NCBI RefSeq assembly: GCF_910589235.1
Contig: NC_060963.1
Coordinates: forward strand, 5,364,501 to 5,428,500
Source: Vespa crabro
Lineage: Eukaryota > Arthropoda > Insecta > Hymenoptera > Vespidae
DNA length: 64,000 nucleotides
Direction: 5' to 3'
Position numbers and translations under genes: made by a program. Positions 11,161-23,100 of this stretch are shown in pieces. How positions within the stretch are numbered: the first letter of the stretch is position 1; each line of letters starts with the position of its first letter. The notes under the pieces were generated by a model, which worked only from the letters and a program-made list of their open reading frames with translations, was not told the origin of the DNA and searched no databases.

Positions 11161-14100
11161 TCATATTCCTCGTCGAGGTGCGGTTGGGACCAATAATTGG
11201 ATAGCAGTCATAGCATCTGGGAAGAGAGAATGATAATTTACAACTGGTACATAAGCAGCGGTTATAACTCGACCAGCAAACCATCGACCATGTAATGAAT
11301 TGACTGCAGCAACTGCCGTTGCTATTGATGGACATTTGACATAAACATTTCCTTGTGGAGACGCTTGATCTACATATACGTGTAATACACCGCCATGCTT
11401 ATTGCATTCTTCTATTACATCATCACGTATTTCTTTTGCCCAATTTGGATTTGTTTCGCTGTAATAGAATCATATTACATTAGGTATTTCTCTCTGGTTT
11501 TCTTTTTTCTTTTTACATACAATATTTTCAAAATTATATAGAGACATTCATATTCATATAATCGTTTTAATGTTCAATTACCATTCTTCCACTGACATGT
11601 GTTATATTTATGTAGCGATATAAAAAATGGTATTACTAATTTATTTCGCATATTTGTTCCTCCAGTAAAAGAACAAATGCTTGCACTGGATCTACTTATA
11701 TATGCTTCGTGGGATTACTAAACTTCGTTAAGTTATTTTATATTTGTACTTAAACTTATATACATTTTTCACATATTATTCAATGTAAAATGATACAATA
11801 TACTTACTTTTGAGGATCAAACATATTTGAAAGCATAAAACACTGTGTCGCAATTGGTGGAGCAGCTTGTGGTGGTGGTGGTGGAGCAGAGATTACAGGT
11901 GCCATATTTAAAGCATTTGCTGCTGCAGGAGGAATCTCAAGACCCGTACCTTCGGCCAATTTGAACATCAATTGTAATCTGCAAAACAAATATTGGATAA
12001 CATAATTAAACATATATACATACTTATGAAAATAATGAGATAAAATAATGTAATTAAATTTATTCAATTCTAAATGCATATATATATATATTCAATTCAT
12101 ATATATATATTCAATATATATTTACCTGCCAGTTGCACCAAGGTCAATACCACTTCGATCCAATTCATCTGTATCTAAAAGTGAAGGACCCTGTATTAAA
12201 TCTGTACGTTCCGTAACATTTCCAACTTTCATTGGTCGACCAGCTAATTCGAAACCATTTAATTGTTCTAAGGCTTTCTTAGCATCATCTGCATTCCTAA
12301 ACTGTAAATATATTTATAATAGTTAATTAATAAAAATTTATATAAATTTATTATACAATTGTGTACACACAAACTTACTGTCAAAAAGCCATAACCTTTA
12401 CTTCTACCAGTTTCAGGATCCATAATTAATTGGATATTATCAATTTTTCCGAATGGTTCAAAAATACCACGAAGCATTTCTTCAGTGATATTAAAATGAA
12501 GAGAACCTACATATAATCTCATAGGTCCTGTCTGCCCTTTAGGCATTAAATTTGGCATAGAATTACCCATGCGATTCTTCTCTGCTTGAGTGTGTTGTAC
12601 TACTATAGGAACACCAAGTAACTTTTGGCCTGATAGTCCAAGCGCCTAAATAAACAATATAGAAAATATTCTAAACATTAAACGATCAAATCAAATAAAA
12701 AAAAACTTAACAGGACTATCTAAAAAAAAAACAACTTACGAGTGTAACGCTCTCAGGATCTTTGAATTCAACATACGCAATCCCTTTGAATCTTCTCGTT
12801 TTGTTACATGTAATGAGTCTGACATCTTGAACTTTCCCAACACTAGAGAAAAATTCTTCCAAGTCACGTGCACGTATTCGTTGACTAAGTTGCATACAGA
12901 ATACTGTACGGGCATCTCGTTCTTCAGGCGTCAACTCATCGTTTCTGCTAAAACAGAAAGCAGTATTCTATCAAATGATCGTACTTTATTTCTCTCTTAA
13001 GGGACTACATACAAGTCGATATACGAATTTTTTTATCTTCAAGAACAATTAATAGTAATGAATCGAGAACTCAAAGTAGTTTCAAATAAAAAATTTCATT
13101 TCATTTCTATAATAATTATTTTTGACAAAAAATTCCGAATTTCGAGAAATTCTTTCCGAATTTCCTTTTTTCAGACTTCTAAGTAGATATAGTTATTTAA
13201 TAATTGTAAAGGAATATTTGTATATATATTATATATGGAAATATTAGGTTGTTCGGAAAGTTCGTGCCGATTTGTGGTAGGTAACGTAATGACAAAATCG
13301 GCACGAACTTACCCGGACAATCTAATATATATCTATTCTAAATGAGTATAATTATATACTTACATTCCAAGAGGACTAACACCTTTACCAAAAGGAGGTC
13401 GAGCCCTAGGTAAAGTAATTGGTGTAAGAGATCTTTTTCTTCTTCTATCTCTGTCTCTTCGATCTCGGTCTCTATCTCCATCTCTGTCTCTGTCACGATC
13501 ACGTCGGTCTCTCGATCGCGATCTTCGCCTGCGTTCGCGATCGCGATCACGATCTCTATCCCGGTCTCTCTCGCGATCCCTGTCTCTATCCCTGTCTCTA
13601 TCCCTATCCCTGTCCCTGTCCCTGTCTCTGTCACGATCACGGCGGTCTTTATCTCGACGATCGCGAGATCGTGAACGGGAACGAGACCGATGTTTGCTCT
13701 TTCTAAAAAAAGAAACATAAAAATTAGCGATAGAAATACAACATTCAAACATGACTTTAATAAAAACATGTTTTAGAACGATATATTAGGTATTTTTTTT
13801 CACTACCCTTCTGTCAAATATTTTTCAATTTATATATTAATTAACGTATTTTAATTAAATGGAGAAAAAACATAACGCGCTTGTGATATTAGATGAGAAT
13901 AAATTTTATATATATAAATTTTATTTCATATAAAAAATTAAAAATTTTTTTTAATTTGTCCGTAATAAAGGATGCTATATAATGTAATATAGAAAAAAAT
14001 CGATTAATAGAATGGAATAAAAAATCCAGTAACTATACACATATTTCCACATTTGACTTGTTGTAGGAATGATACAATGTTTCCATTCAAAAAAATAATG

Positions 14101-17100
14101 TTTTTTGCGAAAGTGTTCATAAACTGTTACATTTAATTATACTATTAATAATAAAGTCCTTGAAAAACTTATAAGATGGGTCTTAAATATTCACTTTTTT
14201 ATTTTTTTATTTATTTTTTTAATTTTTTTTTTAATACAAATGACCACTTACTGTAAATAAATTTGTTATCTTCTATTATTCTTGGTCCTATGTACTTACC
14301 ATTTAGAAGTCTAACCTTTGGAATTATCAAAATAACCAGCATTTACACTAATTGAATGGAGTCTATAACAAAGAGAATATAACTTCAAATGGCCATTGCA
14401 AAGATAAGTTTATATTCATCTTTAATATTGCATTAATTAAACTTGTGATCTGCTGAATAATTTGTGTTAAAAAGAATACATTTTTTCTCTTTTACTATAA
14501 TAATTTTTAAAACAACCTATTAATTTTACATGCTGCATAAAAACTTATATTGTCAAGATGTGCTAATTGGCCATCTTAAAGAATTGATGTTAAAAGTAAC
14601 ATAAATAAAAAGGAAAGAATATTTCTATACCTTAGATAGTATAATAGAATATTAAGAAAATTAGTATAAAAGTAAAAATGATGATAATAATGATAATAAT
14701 AATGATGATAATAATAATAATAATAGTAATGATAAAAAATAAATTTTTGAAACTCACCCAGATGATTTGCGACTAGACTCATTTTCCTTGGAGGACTTGT
14801 CTTTGGAGGAGGAGTCCTGCTCCTACGAACAGCAAACAGTTGAATGCCATGCCAGCCAGCCGATGTGGCAGGGTCGCGCGAACAAGGGGACAAAAAGCAA
14901 ATCATTGAACGTTAGTAGGTTTCATAATAATGATTTTTATGCATGTTCAACATTTTGAATTTAAACAGCAGCTATAAAAACTTAAATATAACATTAAATT
15001 GACTTTGCTAGTTATGAATACGTTGATATTTCTCCCTTGAGCACTAAATTTTCGAGTATAGAGATGATTGCCGGATGGTGGTACAACTCTTGTGCTCTTT
15101 TGTCTTTTCCAGGCAGACTTTACTGGTCTCAGGGGGCTGAGATAGGGGAATAGCAATAGAGAACAAGAGAGACGGGGCGAGCTTAGTGTCGCGAGTCGTC
15201 GCATACACCTTGCTCAGACTTACCAATCGTTTTATCGGGTTTTAGGAAAGCATTGCAATCTTGGGTTGAGCATGCCTTGGTCTTAAACTACCAATGGCCA
15301 ACCACACATCCTTTTTCTTCTGTAAAAGAGAGCCCTCATCAAAGACAGTACGTTTTTAATGTAACACGTGATGTGAACCCTAATTGCTAGCCTAAAGCCC
15401 TTGCATGCTTACAATAATAGCTACTCCACGATGAAATATAATGATTAATGGTCATTCCTGCGTTACACTTTTATCATATTGATAGAATAATATTAAAAAA
15501 TATTTGAGATATTGAAATAAAATGTATATAACTTATAGTGAATTTTAAAATTTAAAGTAAGACCTTTGTGTACATTGTTTTTTGAATAGACAATAACATT
15601 TTTATGAATGTATATTTTCTGAAAACATGTTCATGTGTGTATTACTCTATTTTTGATACTTTTCATTACGCACCAGTTTACCATGTGTTTATGTCTCAGT
15701 GTACAAGGTAATATTATAATGAAATATATTTATAATACCAAGACCACATTATATGTGTATTCACATGTACATGATGGCACTTTTGACAAAGATAAAATAC
15801 GCACGTTTGCGGAAAGTATATAGAAGTATAAGACAAGATACAAAGAAAAATGAATGGAATAAAAAAAACTAAACAGTATATCTTTATTAATTAAGAATAG
15901 AACTCATTTTGTTTATATAAAAATTTTTGAAAACTTTTAAAAAATGTGATATTTCAAAATGTATGATTAGTTAATTAATTATTACTTTGTTATACTATAT
16001 TATTTAATTGGAGTCTTTTATAGATTATTCATTATTACAATTTAAATAATCTCTTCTACTTTTCTTATAAATATTACATATAATAATACAAGAATAAAAC
16101 TATTGGATAATATCACATATGCAGCTTTTATCAATAAATGCATGTTTTAGATATATTTATGATTATGATCAGTGAATACATTGAAAATTTTATCAAATTC
16201 CTACAACACAACTTTATTATGTGAATACACTTCTTTTATTTTTATCAAATATAGAATATTGTGGTATGGTATACTGTGTAATATATATTACAGTAGCATA
16301 TAAATAGAATCCTTATACAAGGAGCAATAATCAATGATAATGAACATAATGTATGTAACAATTTCTTCAAATTATTATGTTGCTAACTATCAATATCATC
16401 TAAATGATTTTATAAAAAACAAAGATAAATCTCTATTTATTTTCATTAAAGATCAATGATATTGAACTGAAACTAAAAAAAAATGTCATTTTCATATCTT
16501 TTAATTAGAATGTTTTGTTTTTATAGGGATATAAGTAATTTATAACTGATAAATCATTAAATATCTGTAACTATCTGGTGCATAAACAATAAAATATGAG
16601 ATCTTAAAAAATATTTTTATATGAAAGAAAAGAAGAGAAAAAAGAAAAAGAAACAGACAAAACAGAGAAAAAGAATTTCCATACTAATAGAAGTAAGGCA
16701 TTTACTACTATACAACAATACAATTACATCATAATGAACATATGAAATTTCCATTGAAATTTCTTAACATTACTGATACAACATATACACCTTGCTTCAA
16801 TAAGCATGTTAGTATTATTTATAAAAATTCATTTAATTTAAATGTCTCTGCAATACTGCCATTAATAAAAATAGATTTTTCATTTCTTGTTATTTAATGT
16901 TATTCATTTAAATTTGATAAAAATATAAGAAAAAAGGTGACAGAGAATAGAAACCATTTTCCTACAGCACTGCTTTCCTTAAATAAGACCTAATACTTCA
17001 ACTAAACTATCAATAACGTTTTATACTGTAATCAACTGTTGTATGTTCGTAGATAACTATATAGATGAATAATAAGAACTATAGTGATAACATATGAAAA

Positions 17101-17833
17101 TAAAGAAAAAACAATGAATATTAAATAAAATGTGTCTTAAGGAAAATAGGTATCCACCTATTGAAGTAAGAGATTGTTTTTATACCAGTGCCTGTTCAAT
17201 ATAAGTCGCATATCACAAAATATAATCATTTTATAAAAATCTAATATGTTGATATTTATAATATATTTATACATTTTAGAAAAATAGGTTTATAATGTTA
17301 TATATAATAATTTAAATCATTTCCAATCTTCCTTTCCTGAAATGCAGTACTTGACCATAGCGATACTATCTACATCCTAATTATTAAAAAATTATGTTTC
17401 ATCAAAATAAAATAAAAGAAGTAGAGAATGATGTTAGTGATGACTTTTCTTAATACCTCGTATTTCAAGTGCATTCTAGGAACTCGCTGCCGAACATCCT
17501 ACGAGCGCGAGGGTACATGTTACGTACCATCTATAAGTACAAAAAATGGAGGTATTGATCAATAGAATGGTATCAGACAAGGACGTACTTTGTTCTACAT
17601 GTATATATTGAGAGGAGGAGGATATTTTTTTTTATCTTAATAGACAACGAATACGCTCAAAATACGAACGCACCGTACTGCATCAACACAATTAAATTAT
17701 AGGAGAAGAACAAATCGGGAACTCGAACACAAGAATACAAAATAAAAGACCACAAAACCTCAGAATAATGTATTCTTACCCCTTTTCTATATGGTGCTTC
17801 CAGCATCGCTTCGACATCCAATTCCTCCGCCAT
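11161..17833 (-). CDS. RBM39: RNA-binding protein 39 / Caper, SR-like splicing factor
   Basis: U2AF65-related nuclear splicing factor and transcriptional coactivator. Coding exons on the minus strand: 17780-17833, 14758-14822, 13364-13702, 12740-12947, 12379-12645, 12126-12301, 11808-11978, 11161-11458; all phases agree and give 525 aa (human 530). The N-terminus MAEELDVEAMLEAPYRKG is diagnostic. Residues about 40-150 form an RS/RD-rich region. RRM1 is at roughly 158-235 (RTVFCMQLSQRIRARDLEEF), RRM2 at about 256-335 (MRLYVGSLHFNITEEMLRGI), followed by EGTGLEIPPAAANAL, and the C-terminal UHM-type RRM3 (about 420-515) with DDVIEECNKHGGVLHVYVD and HGRWFAGRVITAAYVP. Exon 2 has two in-frame tandem acceptors (exon end at 14822 or 14816). 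The first intron is 2.9 kb and holds extra exon-like blocks described below. The gene is head to head with HUWE1. Confidence 0.96.
13244..13325. mobile_element. 82-bp mariner-type palindromic MITE
   Basis: It sits in RBM39 intron 3 (12948-13363). The left arm starts TTAGGTTGTTCGGAAAGTTC and continues GTGCCGATTTGT. The right arm, read on the other strand, starts TTAGATTGTCCGGGTAAGTT and continues CGTGCCGATTTTGT. The two arms of about 33 bp are separated by only about 16 bp, so the element is almost nothing but two terminal repeats. TA dinucleotides flank it at 13242-13243 and 13326-13327, as expected for Tc1/mariner insertion. The TTAGGTTGTTCGGAAAGT-type end is typical of hymenopteran mariner families (from family knowledge, not searched). 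Confidence 0.82.
13364..13702 (-). repeat. RBM39: RD/RS-encoding repeat exon of RBM39
   Basis: The exon is dominated by Arg-Asp and Arg-Ser dipeptides, such as RDRDRDRDRDRDRDR, encoded by CGGGAC/AGGGAT-type hexamers and CGATCGCGATCG palindromic stretches. Its GC content is far above the flanks. Because the repeat unit is a hexamer, another minus-strand frame is open through the whole exon and encodes a Glu/Thr/Ile-rich peptide; I regard that frame as a shadow. Confidence 0.85.
14680..14738. repeat. ATAATGATG-type trinucleotide microsatellite
   Basis: Interrupted (ATA/ATG)n array, AATGATGATAATAATGATAA and onwards, immediately on the intron side of the RBM39 exon 2 donor (14752-14757). Length variation here could alter donor-proximal spacing, but nothing shows that it does. 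Confidence 0.8.
15224..15319 (-). other. RBM39: candidate poison exon in RBM39 intron 1
   Basis: On the minus strand a pyrimidine-rich acceptor (GGGCTCTCTTTTACAG) is followed by 96 nt and then a consensus donor, ATTG|GTAAGT. RBM39 exon 1 ends in phase 0. In that frame the block reads KKDVWLAIGSLRPRHAQPK and then IAMLS and a TAA stop, so inclusion would truncate the protein after about 43 residues and should trigger nonsense-mediated decay. The surrounding 15.04-15.42 kb is much less AT-rich than the rest of the intron, which suggests constraint. RBM39 in vertebrates is reported to autoregulate through unproductive splicing near this position; equivalence here is inference. Confidence 0.7.
17457..17498 (-). 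other. RBM39: candidate 42-nt in-frame alternative exon of RBM39
   Basis: Minus strand: acceptor CGCGCTCGTAG, then 42 nt, then donor GAG|GTATTA. In phase 0 after exon 1 it would add 14 residues (DVRQRVPRMHLKYE) without a stop and without shifting the frame into the next exon. It is CG-rich compared with the intron, but the pyrimidine tract is poor and the donor is not ideal. It may be a real minor exon or just promoter-proximal CpG-rich sequence. Confidence 0.35.
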
Positions 17834-19402
17834 TGCGCGAGTTGGAGAATTTTCTGAAATTCCACGCATTAGCACACGACAAATAAATTATACGCGAGTC
17901 GAAAGAACTATTTTAGGATTATAAAACGTACGGTTTATAACGATTTATATATAATTTAAAAGATTTAGGTTTTTTTTAATTGTAATACAAAAACAAGTGC
18001 AACGCACAATACCGCGATCGTACGTAAAATGGCCAAAAGAAAATGGACGATATCGCAAGAACTGCGACTAATCGCTATTTTAACGGAAGTGACGTATACA
18101 TGTTTGTACCCACAAAAATACTAACGTCTATGAATAAAAAGATATCAGAACGTAGTCGATGTTGAATCTTTCTCAATATACCTAACAACGTATCATCTGC
18201 GGAAATGATTATTTGGTTGGCTAGCAACTAATAACAAAAAATGATCATTTGAATCTAATGAAGTAATATTTTTCAATAAAACATTTAATAGATCATTCAA
18301 TAATAAAAATGATTATATAATTTCGAAAGGAATGACATTTATTTTGATTTTATAAAATTATTTTTATTATATGAAATCGAATACAAGAAATAATCTAACG
18401 ATTACCAAGGTCTTCAAGTATATCTAGGGAATTCGAACTATATCATACTGTGACTATCTCTAGATAGAATGTTCCCGAAATTGCGTATTCAGTGGTGGCA
18501 GTGGATGAACAAATCGTTGTAGTCGACTAGAGCGCTCTTTGCTCGGCTTGGCAGCGATTAGTTTGTGCTTAAAGGCACTTTAGACCCTTACGCGCGTGTG
18601 TGTACTGTTGTGATCGTATTAAGTATAAGATTCGTACTCCACGAGCCATTTCCCCTCCCCCCAGTGCGGTTCAAGACGCAATAACACGTACAGTAATTTT
18701 TGAGAATACGGTGTCGTGTAGCGAAATTATCGTTTCTTGTAGAGCCAGTCAAGATATTCCGTTGTGCGAGAAAGACTCGCGGAGGACGGGAAACAAGAAA
18801 CGGTTATCCTTCGTGGAATGCTTCAGTAAAATGGCGGTAATCGACAGTGCAATTGGTGCTCAACGATAGAGGAAAATCGGTGCGTTCGGATTATCGACGA
18901 CGTTTTAAAGTTGTTTTATATTCGTACTATCACGATAGATATTCGATTAACTTACAAACGACATTGAGTTTTGAACTAAAACCTTTTTTTCATCAAGGTT
19001 TCTCTTCCGTTATCGGTTTTTTTCTTCTTTCTTCATCGCCTTCAAATTGAGAAGAGCAGTACATCGCGAAGAAGGATAATAAGGGAGGAGGATCAGGTTA
19101 GCACCATAGGGTGCTGAGGAGGCCATTGCTTGCGCTCGAAATCTTCCTCCACAGTCGTTACGAGCGCGATGCACGTGTCACATCGTAATCTTTGCAAGAA
19201 CGTTGAAAGCGTTAATACAAACGAAAGAGAAACGGTACGAGTAGGAGTCGGTGTCATCGACGAGATTAAAGTTAGGTGAGAGACAACGTCCTCTGATTGT
19301 GTTCATTCGTGATGTATTTTTTCTCTTCGTAAGAAAGATAGAGATAGAGATATAGAGACAGGTAAAGTAAAAAAGAAGAGAGAGAGGGAGAGAGAGTAAG
19401 TG

Positions 19403-19441
<39 letters not shown>

Positions 19442-20076
19442 TAGAGAGAGAGAGAGATAGAGAGATAGAGAGAAAGAGAGAGAGAGAGTGCGAGCGAGCG
19501 AGCGAGCGAACGACGAGCGAACGAGCGTGTATATGAAGAAGGGGTAGAGAAGAGGAAAGAGAGAGTACGAAATTGCTTTCCTTGTTGTCATGCGAGCGAA
19601 CGTCGTTACGGTTTAGAATCGAATTTTTTATTACTGACGTTTGTCAAATGTAAGCAAATCGATAGTATTTCGATTGTTTTTATTGTTTATTAAATATTTT
19701 CATATGATAGATAGGTTAGGCTAATCTAACAGATGACTTTGCAAAATGATACCGTGGTTCGTGGTTTTACGAACAAGAATTTTCTGGATAATCCGAGCGA
19801 ACAAAACGATATAAAGTATGCAAAAAAAAGAAATAAACTAAATATTCGAGTGTTTGCCATGATATCATTAAATACCAATAAGCACAAAACATTTTTTATG
19901 GATATTGGTGAAAGTTCATAATTAGGGGATATATTATATGCTTTGTTAAAGATGTAATTTTTTAATTGATAAATTAATTCTATACCAATTAGACGTAATA
20001 ATAAAACAAAATCTAATTTGAGTTACATTATTAAATATTTAAAATAAACCTACAAAAAAATTATTTTTCATTTCAG
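17834..20076. promoter_or_regulatory. shared promoter/leader region between RBM39 and HUWE1
   Basis: The start codons of the two head-to-head genes are about 2.3 kb apart. CG dinucleotides are much more frequent at about 18480-19620 than elsewhere in the window. The HUWE1 leader exon(s) probably lie at about 18.56-19.15 kb: possible donors are ATGGCG|GTAATC near 18836 and GATCAG|GTTAGC near 19096, spliced to the clear acceptor TTTTTCATTTCAG at 20064-20076. The RBM39 leader probably ends just above 17834; an acceptor-like TGGAATTTCAG on the minus strand near 17850 hints at a noncoding first exon. I see no TATA box that I would trust. Short open frames at 18600-19050 look like leader sequence. 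Confidence 0.55.
19369..19530. repeat. (GA)n purine tract passing into (GCGA)n
   Basis: About 120 bp of nearly pure AG repeats on the plus strand, with minor AAAG/ATAG interruptions, is followed by GCGAGCGAGCGAGCGAGCGA and related units. It lies just downstream of the presumed HUWE1 leader exon. The Leu/Ser-rich frame on the minus strand here is a translation of the repeat and not a gene. Confidence 0.9.
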
Positions 20077-20104
20077 ATACTAGGTCTTGCAAAGAAATAC
20101 TAAA

Positions 20105-23100
20105 ATGAAGATCGACCGAAGCAGGTTGAAAAAGTGCACTTCAGAAGTTGTAAGTAAACTACTTTATAAAATAAGTGATATATAATTTATTGCAAATTCA
20201 TGTGAAAATCTTTGAGAGTTGTTTCAAAATACTTTATATAATATCATTTAAATCATGACATAATACAATGATAGCAACATAAATTTATTCTTGAAAATGA
20301 CTGTAATAGTAGACAATTTTTTTGGCTACTATTGTTTATTGTTGGTGTATGTGTCTATGTGTATGTGTATTGGAAGAAGAATCAATTATATAAATAGTTA
20401 GATAATGTAATACTTATTTATAACACAATTTCTTTTAATGGAAATATGCAAGAAAAAATTGTTTGTATGAAACCAAATTTATATTAATTTATTAATCTAT
20501 AGCCAGCAGAATGTCAAGCCCTCATAAGCAAATTGCGTTCTTGCTCACACGCGGAATTATTAGAGGAGCTAAAACAAATAGATGCTTGGACTTTTGGAAA
20601 GTGCGAATTATTTCATTGGATTGATGTCTTGGATCTTAGCGACAGTATTTTAGAAGAAGCTACAGCAAAAAGCTCAGATAATCCATGGGAATTGGCATGT
20701 GACTTGCCTCAAAATGCAGAGGTAAATTTAATATTTCATATAATTAAATATATATAATTTTTATGAGAATAAAAATAAAAATAAAATGAGTAACCTTTTA
20801 CAGGCAAAAGAATTACTTCTTTGGGTTCTCCATTTTACTACATTGTTAATTGAACATTCATTCTCACGGCATTTGTATAACAGTATGGAACATCTAATTA
20901 CATTATTATCAAGTTGTGACATGCACGTGGTTCTTGGTGTATTAAATCTTTTGTATATGTTCAGTAAGCGTAGTAATTTTATTACTCGTCTAAATAGTGA
21001 CAAACGTCAAGCTCTTCTTAGTAGACTTAACCATCTAGCAGAGGTTAGTGTAATCAAGTTTTGTTATACTAAATAGATTACTTATAATAATAGTAATAAT
21101 AATAATAATACTGATGATGATGATGATTGATGATGATGATGATGGTAATAATAATTTTGATGATTTTCTTCGATTTATAGAGTTGGGGTGGAAAAGAAAA
21201 TGGTTTTGGATTAGCTACATGTTGCAAGGAACATCCAGATAAGGTATTATATGAATTTCGTGTATTTTATAAAAATTATAAGATTAATTTCAATGTTTTG
21301 AAACATTTCTATTGTTTTATTCAGCCATTCCCGTCAAGTGCTACAACATTACATTTTGAATTCTACGCAGAAAATCCCACTGTAACAGAGAGTGCAATTA
21401 CATCAAATATTAGTATAAAAAAGATTGGTCAAACAAATTATGCAACATATATACATATAGAAGGTGTAGATAAACTTGGTAAAACACCAGCACAAATAAT
21501 GAATGACTTATTAAAAATTTATAATGTACCTCAGGATCGTCAGGTATATTCTTTATGATTAGTACTTATAGAGTATATAGATATATCTTGTCCATGATTA
21601 TCTTAGTTTATAACATTATAGTGTTTATAACTTTCAAACTGTAAATTATAAATAATTTATTCTATAATAGAATACATATGATTATTTAATATCATTGATA
21701 TTATTAATAATAAATTTTATTTTATTTTATTTTCATATTTGAAGTATTTATTGATATATTTGTTTCTTATATAGTTATGGTAACGTATTTCGAATAATTC
21801 TTACATTCTTTACATTACATGAAAAGATTATATATATATATATAAGATTAATAATCTTTTCCATCTTTTCAGATGGCTTTATTGACACATGTTAGACTGG
21901 CTCACAGTTTCTCAGATTATCGTAGGCGTTTGCAATGTGTTCAAGCCCGTCTTCAAGCATTATCTGTATTAGTATATAGCAATGCATTGCAAGAAAATGC
22001 ACATAGTCTCTTACATGCTGGACTTCTTGAAGAATTAGTGGAATTACTTGAGTTGCCACACTCTCATCTTGTTGAAATTCGTGCTGCAGCATTACGCACT
22101 CTTACTAGTATTATACATTTAGATCGTAATCCACATTTTCCAAAGTATGTAAAAATTTTATTATTATTTTTATAAATTCATATTTTTATTACTTTTATTA
22201 CATTTATTAATTTTGTTTACACTTTATATATATTTCATATTTTTGATAGAAAACCTGGCTCTAGATTAAATATGATCATTGATGTGACTGGTGCCAGTTC
22301 ATATCATGGCTTTCTACCTGTTCTTATTCGTACTTGCATAACAACATTAACATCATCGCAAGCAGATGGACAGCCATTTCCACTGCCATTGGCAACGGCT
22401 TTATTCAGTTTTTTATTTCATCTTGCTAGTTATGAAGCAGGAGCAGAAGCTCTTGTTAGTTGTGGAATGATGGAAAGTCTTCTTAAAATAATAAACTGGC
22501 CAGGAAGTGAACTTGAACATATAACGGTATGTAGATTGTAAGAGTACGAATATTTTAAACTTGAGTTAAGTTTAATTTTAAGCAATGAATAATAATTGCA
22601 ATTAAATATATATGTATTTCATTCTAACATAGCCACTTAACAAGTAATTTTATGAAAAGTAACTGCCTTATACATTCGTATGTTAACTAGCATCATTTGA
22701 TTTTATGAATAGTATATAGTAATATATTTTTTTTTTGAAATTTATATTTATAGTTTGGTACTAGAGCAGTGCGTGTGATAGATTTGATTGCAAATATCGA
22801 TATGCAAGGATTTCAAGCTCATGGTGGTTTGGCTAGTTTTATTAATCGACTTGATATGGAAGTTAATGTCTGCAGAAAAGAACAATCTTTTGAAATAGAA
22901 CCACAGCTTTATGAAGATACGCCACAAACTGTACATGAAAGAACTTTAGAAAGAGATGGAGAGACTTCTTCACGCCGCTTAAATGAAACTTTTGAAGAAC
23001 GCGAAGAATCTTTGAATCCAATGGAATTTTCAGAAGATGAAAATATGAGTACTAAAACAGATGATAAAAATGAACAATTACCTGATTATTCTGCTGCAAA

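Noticed and set aside
13338..13769. 143-codon minus-strand open frame rich in Glu, Thr and Ile
   Set aside because: It is a shifted frame through the RBM39 Arg-Asp repeat exon; the RD frame matches the family and joins both neighbouring exons in phase.
14947..15226. Minus-strand open frames of 60-85 codons in RBM39 intron 1
   Set aside because: They overlap the donor side of the candidate poison exon and are not in a phase that connects to RBM39 coding exons; the elevated GC explains their length.
19178..19591. 137-codon minus-strand open frame with long Leu-Ser repeats
   Set aside because: It is a translation of the (GA)n purine tract; no domain, no splice support.
21892..22092. Minus-strand 66-codon frame, and similar antisense frames inside HUWE1
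   Set aside because: They are antisense shadows of HUWE1 exons with clear family matches on the plus strand.
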